From Pokkaliibacter sp046614695 (GTDB taxonomy: Bacteria; Pseudomonadota; Gammaproteobacteria; Pseudomonadales; Balneatricaceae): 64,000 bases of DNA. Numbering within the stretch: position 1 is the first letter of the stretch; each line of letters opens with the position of its first letter. The notes under the pieces were generated by a model that saw only the letters and a list, made by a program, of their open reading frames with translations, was not told where the DNA came from and ran no database searches. The stretch spans positions 127,819 to 191,818 of the forward strand of contig NZ_JBKKHQ010000008.1 of assembly GCF_046614695.1 (NCBI RefSeq). Reading direction: 5' to 3'. Position numbers and translations under genes: made by a program. Positions 49,805-59,585 of the stretch are shown in pieces.

Positions 49805-51082
49805 ATGTACGTCCTCTCCGATCAAAATGTTCAGAATCAGGCGGATCAGGTGCTTTCCGGACAGCAAGGTCGTGGTTTAAAACGATTTTTGCCGTTTTTT
49901 GGTCCTGCCCTGATTGCTGCCGTGGCTTATATCGATCCGGGTAACTTTGCGACCAACATTGAAGCGGGTTCCCGATACGGATATGCCCTTTTGTGGGTTG
50001 TGCTCTGGGCTAACCTGATGGCGATGCTGATTCAGACCCTGTCCGCGCGACTGGGCCTGGCGACCGGCAAAAATCTGGCGGAGGTCATGCGTGAGCGTTA
50101 TCCGCGGCCGGTGGTCTGGTTTCTCTGGATTCAGGCAGAGATAGTGGCTATAGCGACTGATCTGGCCGAGTTTCTGGGGGCCGCGCTTGCTTTCAATCTA
50201 CTGTTCGGGATGTCGATGCTTGAAGGGGCGTTGCTGACCGGGGTCATCACCTATGTGGTGCTCTACATGCAGCGCTACGGTTTTCGCATGATGGAGATGC
50301 TGATCGGCGCCATGATACTGGCTGTGTCGTTTGGTTTTCTGACCCAGATCGTGCTGGATCGTCCCCCGGCAGAACCCATTATTTACGGCCTGCTGGTGCC
50401 CGGTTTTGCCGATGGTTACGCGATCTTCCTTGCCGCAGGTATTTTGGGCGCGACGGTGATGCCCCATGTGATCTATCTGCATTCAGCGCTGTCACAGAAC
50501 CGTATCAAGGTGCGAGAAGACAAAGACCGCGCCCGTATCATGCGTTTTTATCGACTTGATGTGATTATCGGAATGGCGCTCGCGGGATTGATCAATATGG
50601 CGATGCTGATTCTTGCGGCCTCAGTCTTTAACGGTAACGGCGAGACATCTGTTGCCTCTATTACTGAGAGCTATCGTCTGCTGTCTCCACTCATGGGGCA
50701 TGATGCGGCGAGTATTATCTTTGGCTTCACCTTGCTGATGGCCGGTCTGTCATCCTCCATTGTCGGTACCATGTCGGGTCAGGTGGTTATGCAGGGCTTC
50801 GTACACTTTACGATTCCCTTGTGGCTGCGCCGCCTGATTACTATGGTACCAGCCATTGCTGTCATCTTGATGGGTCTGCCGGAGCAGCAGGTGCTGGTGG
50901 CAAGTCAGGTAGTGCTGAGTTTTGGTATTCCCTTTGCGCTGGTTCCTTTGTTGTTCTTTACCGCCAACAAGCAGTTGATGGGGAATCTGGTCAATCGTCC
51001 ATGGGTGAACTGGGTCGGAGCGCTGGTGGCGGCTATCATTATTGCCCTTAACCTCTATGTGCTGGTCTTTGAACTGACCTGA
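49805..51082 (+). CDS. mntH: Nramp-family manganese transporter MntH
   Basis: Proton-coupled Mn(II)/Fe(II) uptake permease, about 425 residues with some 11 membrane helices. The metal-binding motifs are DPGNFATNIEAGS in helix 1 and ATVMPHVIYLHSAL in helix 6. The start at ATG 49805 is preceded by GAGGTTAAGG; a GTG at 49793 is less likely. mntR, encoding its probable repressor, follows 121 bp downstream on the same strand. Confidence 0.94.
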   Translation: MYVLSDQNVQNQADQVLSGQQGRGLKRFLPFFGPALIAAVAYIDPGNFATNIEAGSRYGYALLWVVLWANLMAMLIQTLSARLGLATGKNLAEVMRERYPRPVVWFLWIQAEIVAIATDLAEFLGAALAFNLLFGMSMLEGALLTGVITYVVLYMQRYGFRMMEMLIGAMILAVSFGFLTQIVLDRPPAEPIIYGLLVPGFADGYAIFLAAGILGATVMPHVIYLHSALSQNRIKVREDKDRARIMRFYRLDVIIGMALAGLINMAMLILAASVFNGNGETSVASITESYRLLSPLMGHDAASIIFGFTLLMAGLSSSIVGTMSGQVVMQGFVHFTIPLWLRRLITMVPAIAVILMGLPEQQVLVASQVVLSFGIPFALVPLLFFTANKQLMGNLVNRPWVNWVGALVAAIIIALNLYVLVFELT

Positions 51083-51203
51083 CAGTTGTGGTTATCAGGC
51101 AACACTAAAGAATGACTGGGATCAGGCAACTGTCGCTTTAGTGGCCCGGATTTGATGCTAAGATGGTCACTTTATCAGTGCCGGGCAGTAAGGATCCTTT
51201 CCG

Positions 51204-51629
51204 ATGGTAGAGATTAAACGCCACACCTCTTTCGAGCGGACTCGACAGGATCATCAACGTGAGCTGATCGAAGATTACGTGGAAGAAATTGCTGTGTTGC
51301 GTGCCGAACACGGTGAGGCGAGGGCAAGCGATCTGGCTGAGCGTTTGGGAGTCAGTACGGCGGCTGTCTCGAAGGTAATTACCCGGCTTCGTACCGAAGG
51401 TCTTGTGGAAGCCCGACCCTATCGTGGCATTTTCCTGACGGATGAAGGTCAGACTCTGGCAGAAAAAGTGGCCGAGCGCCATCAGGTGGTGCTTAACGCA
51501 CTACTGGCTTTGGGCGTTCCAGAGCATGTTGCAGTGGCTGACTCAGAGGGGATTGAGCATCACTGCAGTGATGAGACGGTAGCTGCCATGCGCCGCTTTC
51601 TGGTGGAGCATCAACAGCAGTCTGATTAA
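51204..51629 (+). CDS. mntR: Manganese-responsive repressor MntR (DtxR family)
   Basis: A 141-residue DtxR/MntR protein: winged HTH (ELIEDYVEEIAVLRAEHGEA, ASDLAERLGVSTAAVSKVIT, GLVEARPYRGIFLTDEG) and a helical dimerisation domain with metal ligands in ADSEGIEHHCSDETVAAMRR. It lacks the SH3-like domain, as MntR proteins do. It is encoded next to mntH, its expected target. Metal-bound MntR represses uptake. Confidence 0.93.
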   Translation: MVEIKRHTSFERTRQDHQRELIEDYVEEIAVLRAEHGEARASDLAERLGVSTAAVSKVITRLRTEGLVEARPYRGIFLTDEGQTLAEKVAERHQVVLNALLALGVPEHVAVADSEGIEHHCSDETVAAMRRFLVEHQQQSD

Positions 51630-51654
51630 CCACAAGGACTGTGAATTAACGAGA

Positions 51655-51685
51655 AAAGGCAGGTAATCCCTGCCTTTGGTGTTTT
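51655..51685 (+). terminator. Terminator of mntR
   Basis: AAAGGCAGG and CCTGCCTTT with a 5-nt loop, then GGTGTTTTT. It lies 25 bp after the mntR stop and faces the convergent permease gene. Confidence 0.82.
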
Positions 51686-51715
51686 TGTGCTCTGGAAAAT
51701 TTTTCTTCCGGGTAA

Positions 51716-53014
51716 TCAATAATCCAGATAGAACAGCGCGGCCCAGAGCACCGGCAGTATTGCCATGACGAAGGGGGCCTGATTACGCCATAGTCCCTTC
51801 GCCGGTATCTGAAAGCGTAAACCGAGCATCAGGTTCATTCCGGACAACGGGCTTGAGCCAGAGCCAAGTGCCCAGGCACTCAGATACATAAAACCGAGCA
51901 TGTCAGGGTTGGGGTGCATCGGTAATAAAAGCGGACTGCTGACTGCGACGCTGATCATGGCGTGAATGCCAGTCCAAGCCAGCAGAATCATGACGACCAA
52001 TAAAATACAGGCCTGCAGGGCACCAAAATGATGTATGGGCAGGCTGTAATCCAGCGCTTTCACCATCACCATTAGCCCACTACTGAGCACCCCCGCCGCC
52101 AGAAACAGAGCCACTTCCCCGCCCATTCTGCCAAGACTCTGGCTGACGTGTTGTTCAAGTTTTTGAGGAACACTGCTGGGCTGTCTTAACCCCAAAAAGA
52201 GCAGGGCGGTTATGGGGGCGACCAGAGTAATCACCAGCGTGACAGATACCTGCGGAAAAAACTCATGGCAGGTGATCACGATGATCGCGAGGCCAACGGG
52301 GAGTAGCAGTGTTTTAAGGTCCAGAGGGTAGCCTTCGATATCCTGCCACTGACGGTTCATTCTCCAGGTGCTGGCAACAAGAGCGATGAGCGCTATGGTT
52401 AGGCCAACGGGCAAAATATGAATAAAGGTCATGCCGGGTGAGGCAAGCAAAGAGACGTTCATGGCGACAAAAAACGGTGACCAGAGCGCTGCAAAAGTAA
52501 AACCGCGGCCAATCAGAGTTCCTTGCCGCAGAGTGATTTTTCCCTGTCTGGCCAGGCGGTCGCCCATAATCACCAGAATAGAGAGATTGAGTACCGCGCC
52601 AAGTAAGTGGCTGGCGGCGAGGGTTGAAACAATCCCCTTTTTTCCCCGTGGCAGGCTTTCCTGATTGCCTGAGGCCATCATTTTCAAAAAGCTGACCGCT
52701 GTAAGCATAGAGATCAGTGACAGGTAATTTCCCAAGAGTGTGCTCAGTGGGATGTTATCTCCCCGAAAATGCGCGACGGCTGCGCCAATCAGGCCGACGC
52801 TCATCAAGGCGAGGCTTTGCTGCTTGTTGATTCGAGGTAATGCGGGCCAGAAGAAAATAAACGCCAGCCATGCAAACAGAGTAGAAGGCAGCGTGCTAAT
52901 CGGGGTAATCTGCGACAACAGAAAGCTGATGAGCATGGCCAGCAGGCAAGAACCTGCGACTGTGGCCCGATGAGTGCGTAGCCATGTAAGGATATTGGAA
53001 GTTTGCATGGTCAT
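51716..53014 (-). CDS. Polytopic permease of unknown substrate
   Basis: A 432-residue inner-membrane protein with about 11-12 hydrophobic helices. It has two similar halves and Gly/Ser-rich re-entrant-like segments (LGSGSSPLSGMNLMLGLRF near the C-terminus). This arrangement resembles ion-transporter-superfamily permeases such as citrate, gluconate or DASS-type anion carriers, but I cannot place it in one family. It stands alone, convergent with mntR. The start at 53014 has only a weak ribosome site; a second Met lies two codons on. Confidence 0.6.
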   Translation of the reverse strand: MTMQTSNILTWLRTHRATVAGSCLLAMLISFLLSQITPISTLPSTLFAWLAFIFFWPALPRINKQQSLALMSVGLIGAAVAHFRGDNIPLSTLLGNYLSLISMLTAVSFLKMMASGNQESLPRGKKGIVSTLAASHLLGAVLNLSILVIMGDRLARQGKITLRQGTLIGRGFTFAALWSPFFVAMNVSLLASPGMTFIHILPVGLTIALIALVASTWRMNRQWQDIEGYPLDLKTLLLPVGLAIIVITCHEFFPQVSVTLVITLVAPITALLFLGLRQPSSVPQKLEQHVSQSLGRMGGEVALFLAAGVLSSGLMVMVKALDYSLPIHHFGALQACILLVVMILLAWTGIHAMISVAVSSPLLLPMHPNPDMLGFMYLSAWALGSGSSPLSGMNLMLGLRFQIPAKGLWRNQAPFVMAILPVLWAALFYLDY

Positions 53015-53231
53015 TCAGTCGGAGTTGGCAAAAGCCGGATGGATAGGCAATAGCATTTAATCACGGGCAACAGAACGAGGCGAAGGGCTTTGTTAAGGTT
53101 CGGTGACAACGCTCTGTCCTGTCTCACCCGGATCATCCAACGGTCACTTAGGCGATTCATACTCGTCACATAACCCCGTATTGCGTTTGGTTAACTCTGG
53201 CAGGCGTCAGAGTCCACAAGGAAAGCTCACC

Positions 53232-56200
53232 ATGACGATACGTGTTGCCATCAGGCACCAGACTTCCTACGTCTTTGATCGCCATGTGGGGATTGGCCCC
53301 CATGTGCTCAGGCTGCGACCTGCCAGTCATTCACGCACCAAAATTCATGGCTACTCCCTCAAGGTTTTTCCAGAAAACCACTTCATCAACTGGCAGCAGG
53401 ACCCTTTCGGCAACTATCAGGCGCGTCTCGTTTTTCCGGAGAAGTGCAAGGAGCTGAAGTTTGAAGTGGAAGTGATTGCCGACATGACGGTGATTAACCC
53501 CTTCGATTTCTTCATCGAGGAATATGCTGAAGAGTTTCCGTTCAAGTACGACCCGCTGCTTAAGAAGGAGCTGGAAGCGTATTTAGAGACCAGTGAGAAT
53601 GGCCCGCTTCTGAGCGAGTGGGTCAAGGCTATCCCGCAAAAGCCGCGTAAGACCATCGATTTTCTGGTCGAAGTGAATCAGCTCCTACAACAGCAGATTG
53701 GCTATGGCGTCCGGCTTGAACCCGGTATTCAGACCTGTGAGGAAACCCTGACGCTGGCGAAAGGGTCTTGTCGTGATACCGCCTGGTTACTGGTACAAAT
53801 TCTTCGTCACTGCGGTATCGCAGCACGATTTGCCTCCGGCTATCTGGTACAGCTGACTTCGGATGTGAAATCTCTTGACGGTCCCTCAGGCCCTGAGCAG
53901 GACTTCACCGATTTGCATGCCTGGTGCGAAGCCTTTATCCCGGGAGCGGGCTGGGTTGGTCTTGATCCCACGTCCGGTCTGCTGGCAGGAGAAGGGCACA
54001 TCCCTCTGGCTTGTACACCTGATCCTGTCTCGGCCGCTCCAATTACCGGGGTAACGGACAAGTGCGAGGTCGAGTTTGATTACAGCAACGTGGTGACCCG
54101 TATCCACGAAGACCCTCGTGTTACCAAGCCCTATGATGACTTTCAGTGGGAATCAATTCTGGCGCTCGGGGATGCGGTTGATCGTGAGCTGGACAGTGGC
54201 GATGTTCGCCTGACCATGGGGGGGGAGCCGACGTTTGTTTCCATCGACGATATGGATTCTCCGCAATGGAATACCGAAGCCTTGGGCGCCGACAAGCTGC
54301 GTTTGGCGAAGGACTTGCTGCTGCGCTTGCGTGAGAAGTTCGCCCCCGGTGGTTTACTGCATTACGGTCAGGGTAAATGGTATCCCGGTGAGGAGATTCC
54401 TCGCTGGGCATTGAGCTGCTTCTGGCGAACGGATGGACAGCAGCTGTGGAAAACACCGGCACTGCTGGCGCGCGCGGATAAAAACTACGGCCATGGCACG
54501 GTCGATGCTGAGCGCTATATGCAAACACTGGCAGCGAAGCTGGGTGTTAATAATCAGCATATTCTGCCGGGGTATGAAGATGCGCTTTATTATCTCTGGC
54601 AAGAACAGTCTCTGCCCGACAACGTTGACCCGGCAAAAGTTGATCTCGATGACTCGCTGGAACGGCGTCGACTTGCGCGGCTGTTATCCGAGCAGGGGCT
54701 GAATCGCGCCAGTGGTTATGTGCTGCCATTGGCGTGGAACTATTACGAGAACTGCTGGCGTTCTTCAGACTGGCAGTTACGTGCCGGACGGTTAACTCTG
54801 ATCCCCGGAGATTCGCCCATGGGGATGCGCTTACCGCTTAACTCATTGCCTTTTGTTGAGGAAGAAGAGCGCGAGCTTGAGGCCGAGGTGGACCCCTTTG
54901 CTGAAAAGTCACCATTACCGGATGCAGGTCAGAGTTGGCAGCAGGCTGCCAGCGCTGCACAGCCAGTGCAGTCCCAGCGCGGTAAAGTCAGCATCGTGCG
55001 TGATGTGGCTCGTACTGCATTGTGCGTTGAAGCGCGAAATGGTCGTCTGCACCTTTTCCTGCCGCCACTTCAGCATCTGGAGCATTTCGTCGGGCTGATC
55101 GAGGCCATTGAAGCCACCGCCGCGGAGCTGTCATTGCCTGTGGTGCTGGAAGGCTATGAGCCGCCAAAAGACTATCGTTTGCAAAAACTGGCGGTCACCC
55201 CGGATCCGGGTGTGATCGAGGTGAATATCCATCCTGCTGCCAGCTGGCGTGATCTGGTCACCAATACCGAGACACTGTATGACGAGGCTCACAAGTCCCG
55301 GCTTGGTACCGAGAAATTCATGCTGGATGGATTGCATTCCGGTACAGGTGGCGGTAATCACGTCACCTTGGGCGGCAAAACACCGGCAGACAGCCCTTTG
55401 CTGCGCCGTCCGGATCTGCTTCGCTCACTGGTCACTTTTTGGCAACATCATCCCGGTTTGTCCTATCTCTTCTCTGGCAAATTTATCGGGCCGACCAGTC
55501 AGGCGCCGCGTGTTGATGAAGGGCGTGATGAAACGCTGTATGAGCTTGAGATCGCCTTTAAGGAAATGCCAGAAGGACTGTGTGAGCAGCCTTGGCTGGT
55601 CGACCGCTTGATGCGCAACCTGCTGGTAGATATCACGGGCAATACTCATCGCTCCGAGTTCTGTATCGACAAGCTCTATGCGCCCGGGTCGGCAACTGGC
55701 CGTTTGGGAATTCTGGAGTTTCGTGGCTTTGAGATGCCGCCCCATGCGCGGATGTCTCTGGTCCAGATGCTTCTATTGCGTTGCTTGGTCGCGCGTTTCT
55801 GGAAAACGCCCTATACCGGCAAGCTGGTACGCTGGGGTACTCATTTGCATGATCGCTTCATGCTGCCGCATTACGTGTGGTCTGATATTCGTGATGTTGT
55901 CGCTGACCTGAATGCTCACGGTTACCCCTTCCGCATGGAATGGCTGGCACCTTTTGAAGAGTTCCGCTTCCCGCATTATGGCAATGTTCAGATTGATGAT
56001 CTCAATCTGGAGCTGCGTTGGGCCGTGGAGCCATGGCATGTGTTGGGCGAGGAAGTCAGCAGCTTTGGCACTGCACGTTATGTGGATTCGACCGTTGAGC
56101 GCCTTCAGGTGCGGGTGACAGGTGCGCTGGGTGATCGTTATGTCGTCGTGTGTAACGGTCGTCGTATTCCGTTGCGTTCATCTGGACGGCGCGATGAGCA

Positions 56201-56567
56201 AGTGGCCGGTGTACGCTATCGTGCCTGGGCTGCGCCGTCAGCATTGCACCCGACCATTGGGATTCAGACGCCACTGGTCTTCGACGTGATTGATACCTGG
56301 AATGGCCGCTCCATCGGCGGCTGTACCTATCATGTGTCACATCCGGGTGGTCGCAATTACAGTACCTTCCCGGTCAATGCGAACGAGGCCGAAGCGCGCC
56401 GTGTTAACCGTTTCTGGGACTATGGCCATACCCAGGGGCCGATAACCCCGCCGCCACAAACGGGAGGAAAGCGTACCTTCACGCCGCACTTTAATTCACG
56501 GCCCATGTCTCCTCCTGCTGAGGAGCCGAACCCAGAGTATCCCTGCACACTGGATTTGAGGCGTTAG
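53232..56567 (+). CDS. Transglutaminase-like / DUF2126 protein
   Basis: A large cytoplasmic protein of 1111 residues from the ATG at 53232 (AAGGAAAG site). The frame is open for 43 more codons upstream without family similarity. It has an N-terminal bacterial transglutaminase-like domain (RVAIRHQTSYVFDRHVGIGP), then the papain-like core with Cys in AKGSCRDTAWLLVQIL (near 178), His in FTDLHAWCEAF and Asp in GLDPTSG, then DUF2126 (about 330-1110) with LTMGGEPTFVSIDDMDSPQW and TGNTHRSEFCIDKLY. Homologues usually neighbour an alpha-E (DUF403) gene and an ATP-grasp-like gene, linked to amide or ester peptide modification. Neither is present here. Function is unproven. It ends 4 bp inside the convergent panE-like gene. 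Confidence 0.87.
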   Translation: MTIRVAIRHQTSYVFDRHVGIGPHVLRLRPASHSRTKIHGYSLKVFPENHFINWQQDPFGNYQARLVFPEKCKELKFEVEVIADMTVINPFDFFIEEYAEEFPFKYDPLLKKELEAYLETSENGPLLSEWVKAIPQKPRKTIDFLVEVNQLLQQQIGYGVRLEPGIQTCEETLTLAKGSCRDTAWLLVQILRHCGIAARFASGYLVQLTSDVKSLDGPSGPEQDFTDLHAWCEAFIPGAGWVGLDPTSGLLAGEGHIPLACTPDPVSAAPITGVTDKCEVEFDYSNVVTRIHEDPRVTKPYDDFQWESILALGDAVDRELDSGDVRLTMGGEPTFVSIDDMDSPQWNTEALGADKLRLAKDLLLRLREKFAPGGLLHYGQGKWYPGEEIPRWALSCFWRTDGQQLWKTPALLARADKNYGHGTVDAERYMQTLAAKLGVNNQHILPGYEDALYYLWQEQSLPDNVDPAKVDLDDSLERRRLARLLSEQGLNRASGYVLPLAWNYYENCWRSSDWQLRAGRLTLIPGDSPMGMRLPLNSLPFVEEEERELEAEVDPFAEKSPLPDAGQSWQQAASAAQPVQSQRGKVSIVRDVARTALCVEARNGRLHLFLPPLQHLEHFVGLIEAIEATAAELSLPVVLEGYEPPKDYRLQKLAVTPDPGVIEVNIHPAASWRDLVTNTETLYDEAHKSRLGTEKFMLDGLHSGTGGGNHVTLGGKTPADSPLLRRPDLLRSLVTFWQHHPGLSYLFSGKFIGPTSQAPRVDEGRDETLYELEIAFKEMPEGLCEQPWLVDRLMRNLLVDITGNTHRSEFCIDKLYAPGSATGRLGILEFRGFEMPPHARMSLVQMLLLRCLVARFWKTPYTGKLVRWGTHLHDRFMLPHYVWSDIRDVVADLNAHGYPFRMEWLAPFEEFRFPHYGNVQIDDLNLELRWAVEPWHVLGEEVSSFGTARYVDSTVERLQVRVTGALGDRYVVVCNGRRIPLRSSGRRDEQVAGVRYRAWAAPSALHPTIGIQTPLVFDVIDTWNGRSIGGCTYHVSHPGGRNYSTFPVNANEAEARRVNRFWDYGHTQGPITPPPQTGGKRTFTPHFNSRPMSPPAEEPNPEYPCTLDLRR

Positions 56568-57487
56568 TCGTCTCTTTTCTCGTCCTGCCAATGCTGAAGT
56601 GTTTCGAGTACTTCGGCATTGGCAGGGCAATTTAATCCCGCTTCCTGTGCTTTTCTCATCACGTAACCGTTGATGTCTTCAATTTCTGTAATGCGCCCGG
56701 CCCGGCTATCCTCACGCATACTGGAACTATTGCTGGCGGTGCGTTTAGCGACTTGCTTCACCAAACCGATGAGTCCATCTGTGGGGGGCGTGATATCGAA
56801 ATACCCCATCAGACTCTCTACTTCCCAGGCTAGCTGCTCCATCCTGGCTTCTCTTTCTGCTCCATCCAGTAACTCGCCGTTTTTGCAGTCGTAGATTACT
56901 GTTAGCGGATTAATCGCGGCATTGACACCCAGCTTATACCAGAGTGCCTGCAGGATATTGTCTTGCCAGCTCATTCCCCAGTCTTCATCGTCATCGGGTA
57001 AAGGGGCGATGCTTTCCTGTGATACTTTCAGCTGGCCATAGCTTCCCAATTGGCAGGTGCCGAGGCCTGTGTGCTGAATTTTGTCGCGGGCGATTTTCAT
57101 CACGCCGTGGGAAATAGAGCCCAGAACGATCGGATTCTCAGGAAAGCGCTGAGCGAGCCATTCATGGTTACCCAAACCGTTCTGCAACAACACGAGGGTT
57201 GTATGGGCGGTAATGTGGGAGGACAGCGCTTCAACCGGCTGCTTGGTGCTATGGCTCTTAGTGCAAATCAGCAAAACATCCATGGGAGTGTTGAGCTGTG
57301 CCGTTGTGGTGTATTCAACCTGAATAGTCGACGTGGTGGAGTTGGGCGCAGGAGACTGATAGTGCAGGGTTTGAAAGCCGGTACTGTTTTCACGTCCGAT
57401 CAGCGTGACTTTGATGCCGTTTTTATCCAGCAAGGCTGCCATAAGGCAACCCACGGCGCCTGGCCCAAGAATATGCCAATGTGTCAT
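56564..57487 (-). CDS. 2-dehydropantoate 2-reductase family protein
   Basis: A 307-residue NADPH-dependent ketopantoate reductase-like protein. The N-terminal Rossmann motif is HILGPGAVGCLMAALLDK, followed by LLICTKSHSTKQPV and LVLLQNGLGNHEWLAQRFP. The catalytic Lys is in LWYKLGVNAAINPLTVIYDC. Real PanE makes pantoate for CoA synthesis, but paralogues are common, so the exact substrate is uncertain. It is divergent from yajQ (87 bp). Confidence 0.85.
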   Translation of the reverse strand: MTHWHILGPGAVGCLMAALLDKNGIKVTLIGRENSTGFQTLHYQSPAPNSTTSTIQVEYTTTAQLNTPMDVLLICTKSHSTKQPVEALSSHITAHTTLVLLQNGLGNHEWLAQRFPENPIVLGSISHGVMKIARDKIQHTGLGTCQLGSYGQLKVSQESIAPLPDDDEDWGMSWQDNILQALWYKLGVNAAINPLTVIYDCKNGELLDGAEREARMEQLAWEVESLMGYFDITPPTDGLIGLVKQVAKRTASNSSSMREDSRAGRITEIEDINGYVMRKAQEAGLNCPANAEVLETLQHWQDEKRDD

Positions 57488-57574
57488 TGAGTTTTCTCTG
57501 GTTGAAGCAAACTGCCTTGAGTGATTGGCCCAATGCAGTAAAATGCCAGCATTTACTGGAATGTTGAGGTTATT

Positions 57575-58060
57575 ATGCCGTCATTTGATGTGGTCTCCGA
57601 GCTGGATCAGCACGAAATTACTAATGCCATCGATCAGGCCAACCGCGAAATCACACAGCGCTACGATTTCAAAGGGATTGATGCTTCTTTCGAGATGAAA
57701 GAGGACGTGGTCACAATGATGGCAGAGGCTGAGTTTCAGCTGCAGCAAATGCTGGATATTCTGCGCAGCAAGTTGGTTAGCCGTAAAATTGATATTCGCT
57801 GTATGGAAGAGGGCGATGTTGAAATCGCTAATCTGCGTGCCCGTCAGCCGATCACGCTAAAGCAGGGGATTGATCAGGCGCTTGCCAAGAAAATGGTCAA
57901 ACTGATCAAAGACTCCAAAATTAAGGTGCAGGCACAGATTCAGGGCGATCAGGTGCGTGTAACAGGAAAGAAGCGTGATGACCTTCAGGAAGTGATGGCA
58001 TTACTTCGTGCCAGTGAAGAGATTGAGCTGCCGCTGCAGTACACCAACTTTCGTGACTAA
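57575..58060 (+). CDS. yajQ: YajQ-family nucleotide/c-di-GMP-binding protein
   Basis: A 161-residue cytosolic protein starting MPSFDVVSELDQHEITNAID, with TQRYDFKGIDASFEMKED and VRVTGKKRDDLQEVMALLR, the hallmark segments of the two-domain YajQ fold. Family members bind nucleotides, and in Xanthomonas and Pseudomonas YajQ is a cyclic di-GMP effector. The length matches E. coli YajQ (163). It is monocistronic with its own terminator. Confidence 0.96.
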   Translation: MPSFDVVSELDQHEITNAIDQANREITQRYDFKGIDASFEMKEDVVTMMAEAEFQLQQMLDILRSKLVSRKIDIRCMEEGDVEIANLRARQPITLKQGIDQALAKKMVKLIKDSKIKVQAQIQGDQVRVTGKKRDDLQEVMALLRASEEIELPLQYTNFRD

Positions 58061-58084
58061 GACTGTTTCGTCTCCGCTAAGTAG

Positions 58085-58112
58085 AAAACCGCGACATTAT
58101 CGCGGTTTTTTT
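58085..58112 (+). terminator. Terminator of yajQ
   Basis: AAAACCGCGA and TCGCGGTTTT form a 10-bp stem with a 5-nt loop followed by more T. The A-run on the left lets it also serve the convergent ampG gene. Confidence 0.92.
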
Positions 58113-58118
58113 ATGGGT

Positions 58119-59465
58119 CTATTTCAGTTCTGAGGTGCCGTCGGTAGGCTCTTCGTCCTGCAGTTCCGGCGGAGGCAGATGTCGCCAGGCCAAAACGATC
58201 AGTATCAATACCGGGATGCCGAGTACTGCGGTAAGCGTAAAAAAGTTGAAGTAGCCAATTTCATCGACCGTGACGCCAGAGAATCCGCCCAGAAATTTCG
58301 GGAAGATCACCATGACTGAGCTGAAAAGTGCATATTGCGTTGCTGAATAGGCAACCCGCGTCAAAGAGGAGAGGTAAGCAATAAAGGCGGTTGTTGCGAT
58401 GCCGCCGCTCAGGTTGTCAGCAGAGATAATCACCGTAAGCCATTCTACGCTATGGCCAATCTGGCTCAGGCCAGCAAACAGCAAGTTAGTTGCTGCAGAT
58501 AAGACAGCGCCCAGCATTAGAATCGGCATGATGCCATAGCGGCGGATCAGTAACCCTCCCAGACCAGCGCCAGCCAGTGTCATTATTACCCCAAAAACTT
58601 TACTGATGGTGGCTACTTCTTCCTTGGTATAGCCCATATCGACATAGAACACGTTGGCGACGATCCCCATCACAATATCTGAAATGCGGTAACAACTGAT
58701 CAGGGCAAGAATCAGGATGGCGAGTTTGCGGTAACGGCTCCAGAAGTCATAGAAGGGCATAAAGACTGCTTGCCGGAACCACTCGGAAGGGCTGCGCCGG
58801 GCCTGGGATACGACAGGTATTGAGCCGCGTGGCTCGCGCATGAGAAGAGTCGTCAGAATGCCGGGTAGCATACACAACGCCATGACCATATAGGTGTTTT
58901 GCCAGGCAAAGAGATCATAGACCTCGGGGTCTTGATCAAAATGTGCGGCGATCGCTAAAGCGCCGGCAGTCGCCAGCAACATGGCAAGCCGATAACCCAC
59001 CATGTAGGCCGCAGCAAAAGTAGCCTGTTGTCCGGTCGAACCCGACTCAATGCGGTAGGCATCAATGGTAATGTCCTGGGTCGCGGAGCTAAAAGCAACG
59101 CCAACTGCCAGCAATGCAAAAGCACCGGCTGAAAGGCTTGGGTCAATCCGGCCCATTCCAAGAAGGCAGGCTGCCACACTCAGCTGGGCGAGTAGTAGCC
59201 AGGCACGGCGGCGGCCCAAGGTTTTACTTAATATTGGCAAGGGCAGGGCGTCTACCAGCGGAGACCAGATCCATTTAACGCCGTAAGCCAGAGCGATCCA
59301 GCTGAAAAAACCGATAGTTGCCCGGTCAACGCCTGCTTCACGAAGCCAGAATGAGAGCGTGCTGAACACCAGCATGATGGGCAGTCCTGAGCTAAAGCCC
59401 AGAACAAAAATCGCGAGGGTACGAGGTCGGGTATAGTCCTTAAAAGCCGTTAGCCAGCTATTCAT
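58119..59465 (-). CDS. ampG: Muropeptide permease AmpG
   Basis: Inner-membrane MFS importer of GlcNAc-anhMurNAc-peptides for recycling. 448 residues with 12 or more predicted helices. Family segments include the N-terminal FVLGFSSGLPIMLVFSTLSF, IGFFSWIALAYGVKWIWSPL, SATQDITIDAYRIES and ISADNLSGGIATTAFIAYLS. It ends in a short acidic tail. Together with AmpD it supplies and clears the signal sensed by AmpR. It is convergent with yajQ. Confidence 0.95.
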   Translation of the reverse strand: MNSWLTAFKDYTRPRTLAIFVLGFSSGLPIMLVFSTLSFWLREAGVDRATIGFFSWIALAYGVKWIWSPLVDALPLPILSKTLGRRRAWLLLAQLSVAACLLGMGRIDPSLSAGAFALLAVGVAFSSATQDITIDAYRIESGSTGQQATFAAAYMVGYRLAMLLATAGALAIAAHFDQDPEVYDLFAWQNTYMVMALCMLPGILTTLLMREPRGSIPVVSQARRSPSEWFRQAVFMPFYDFWSRYRKLAILILALISCYRISDIVMGIVANVFYVDMGYTKEEVATISKVFGVIMTLAGAGLGGLLIRRYGIMPILMLGAVLSAATNLLFAGLSQIGHSVEWLTVIISADNLSGGIATTAFIAYLSSLTRVAYSATQYALFSSVMVIFPKFLGGFSGVTVDEIGYFNFFTLTAVLGIPVLILIVLAWRHLPPPELQDEEPTDGTSELK

Positions 59466-59552
59466 TCCATCATGTCCTTTTACAGCAGGACACCGACGAT
59501 ACGTTGAGCGCTAAAAGGTGTAAAGAGAGGGGAGTCAGAGTCTTGAAGAAGC

Positions 59553-59576
59553 CGGAAGCGCCGAATAGCGCTTCCG
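59553..59576 (-). terminator. Hairpin downstream of the SDR gene
   Basis: CGGAAGCGC and GCGCTTCCG, 9-bp arms with a 6-nt loop, about 10 bp beyond the SDR stop on the minus strand. The following GCTTCTTC is only weakly T-rich, so termination is probable but not certain. Confidence 0.6.
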
Positions 59577-59585
59577 AAGGGGGCA

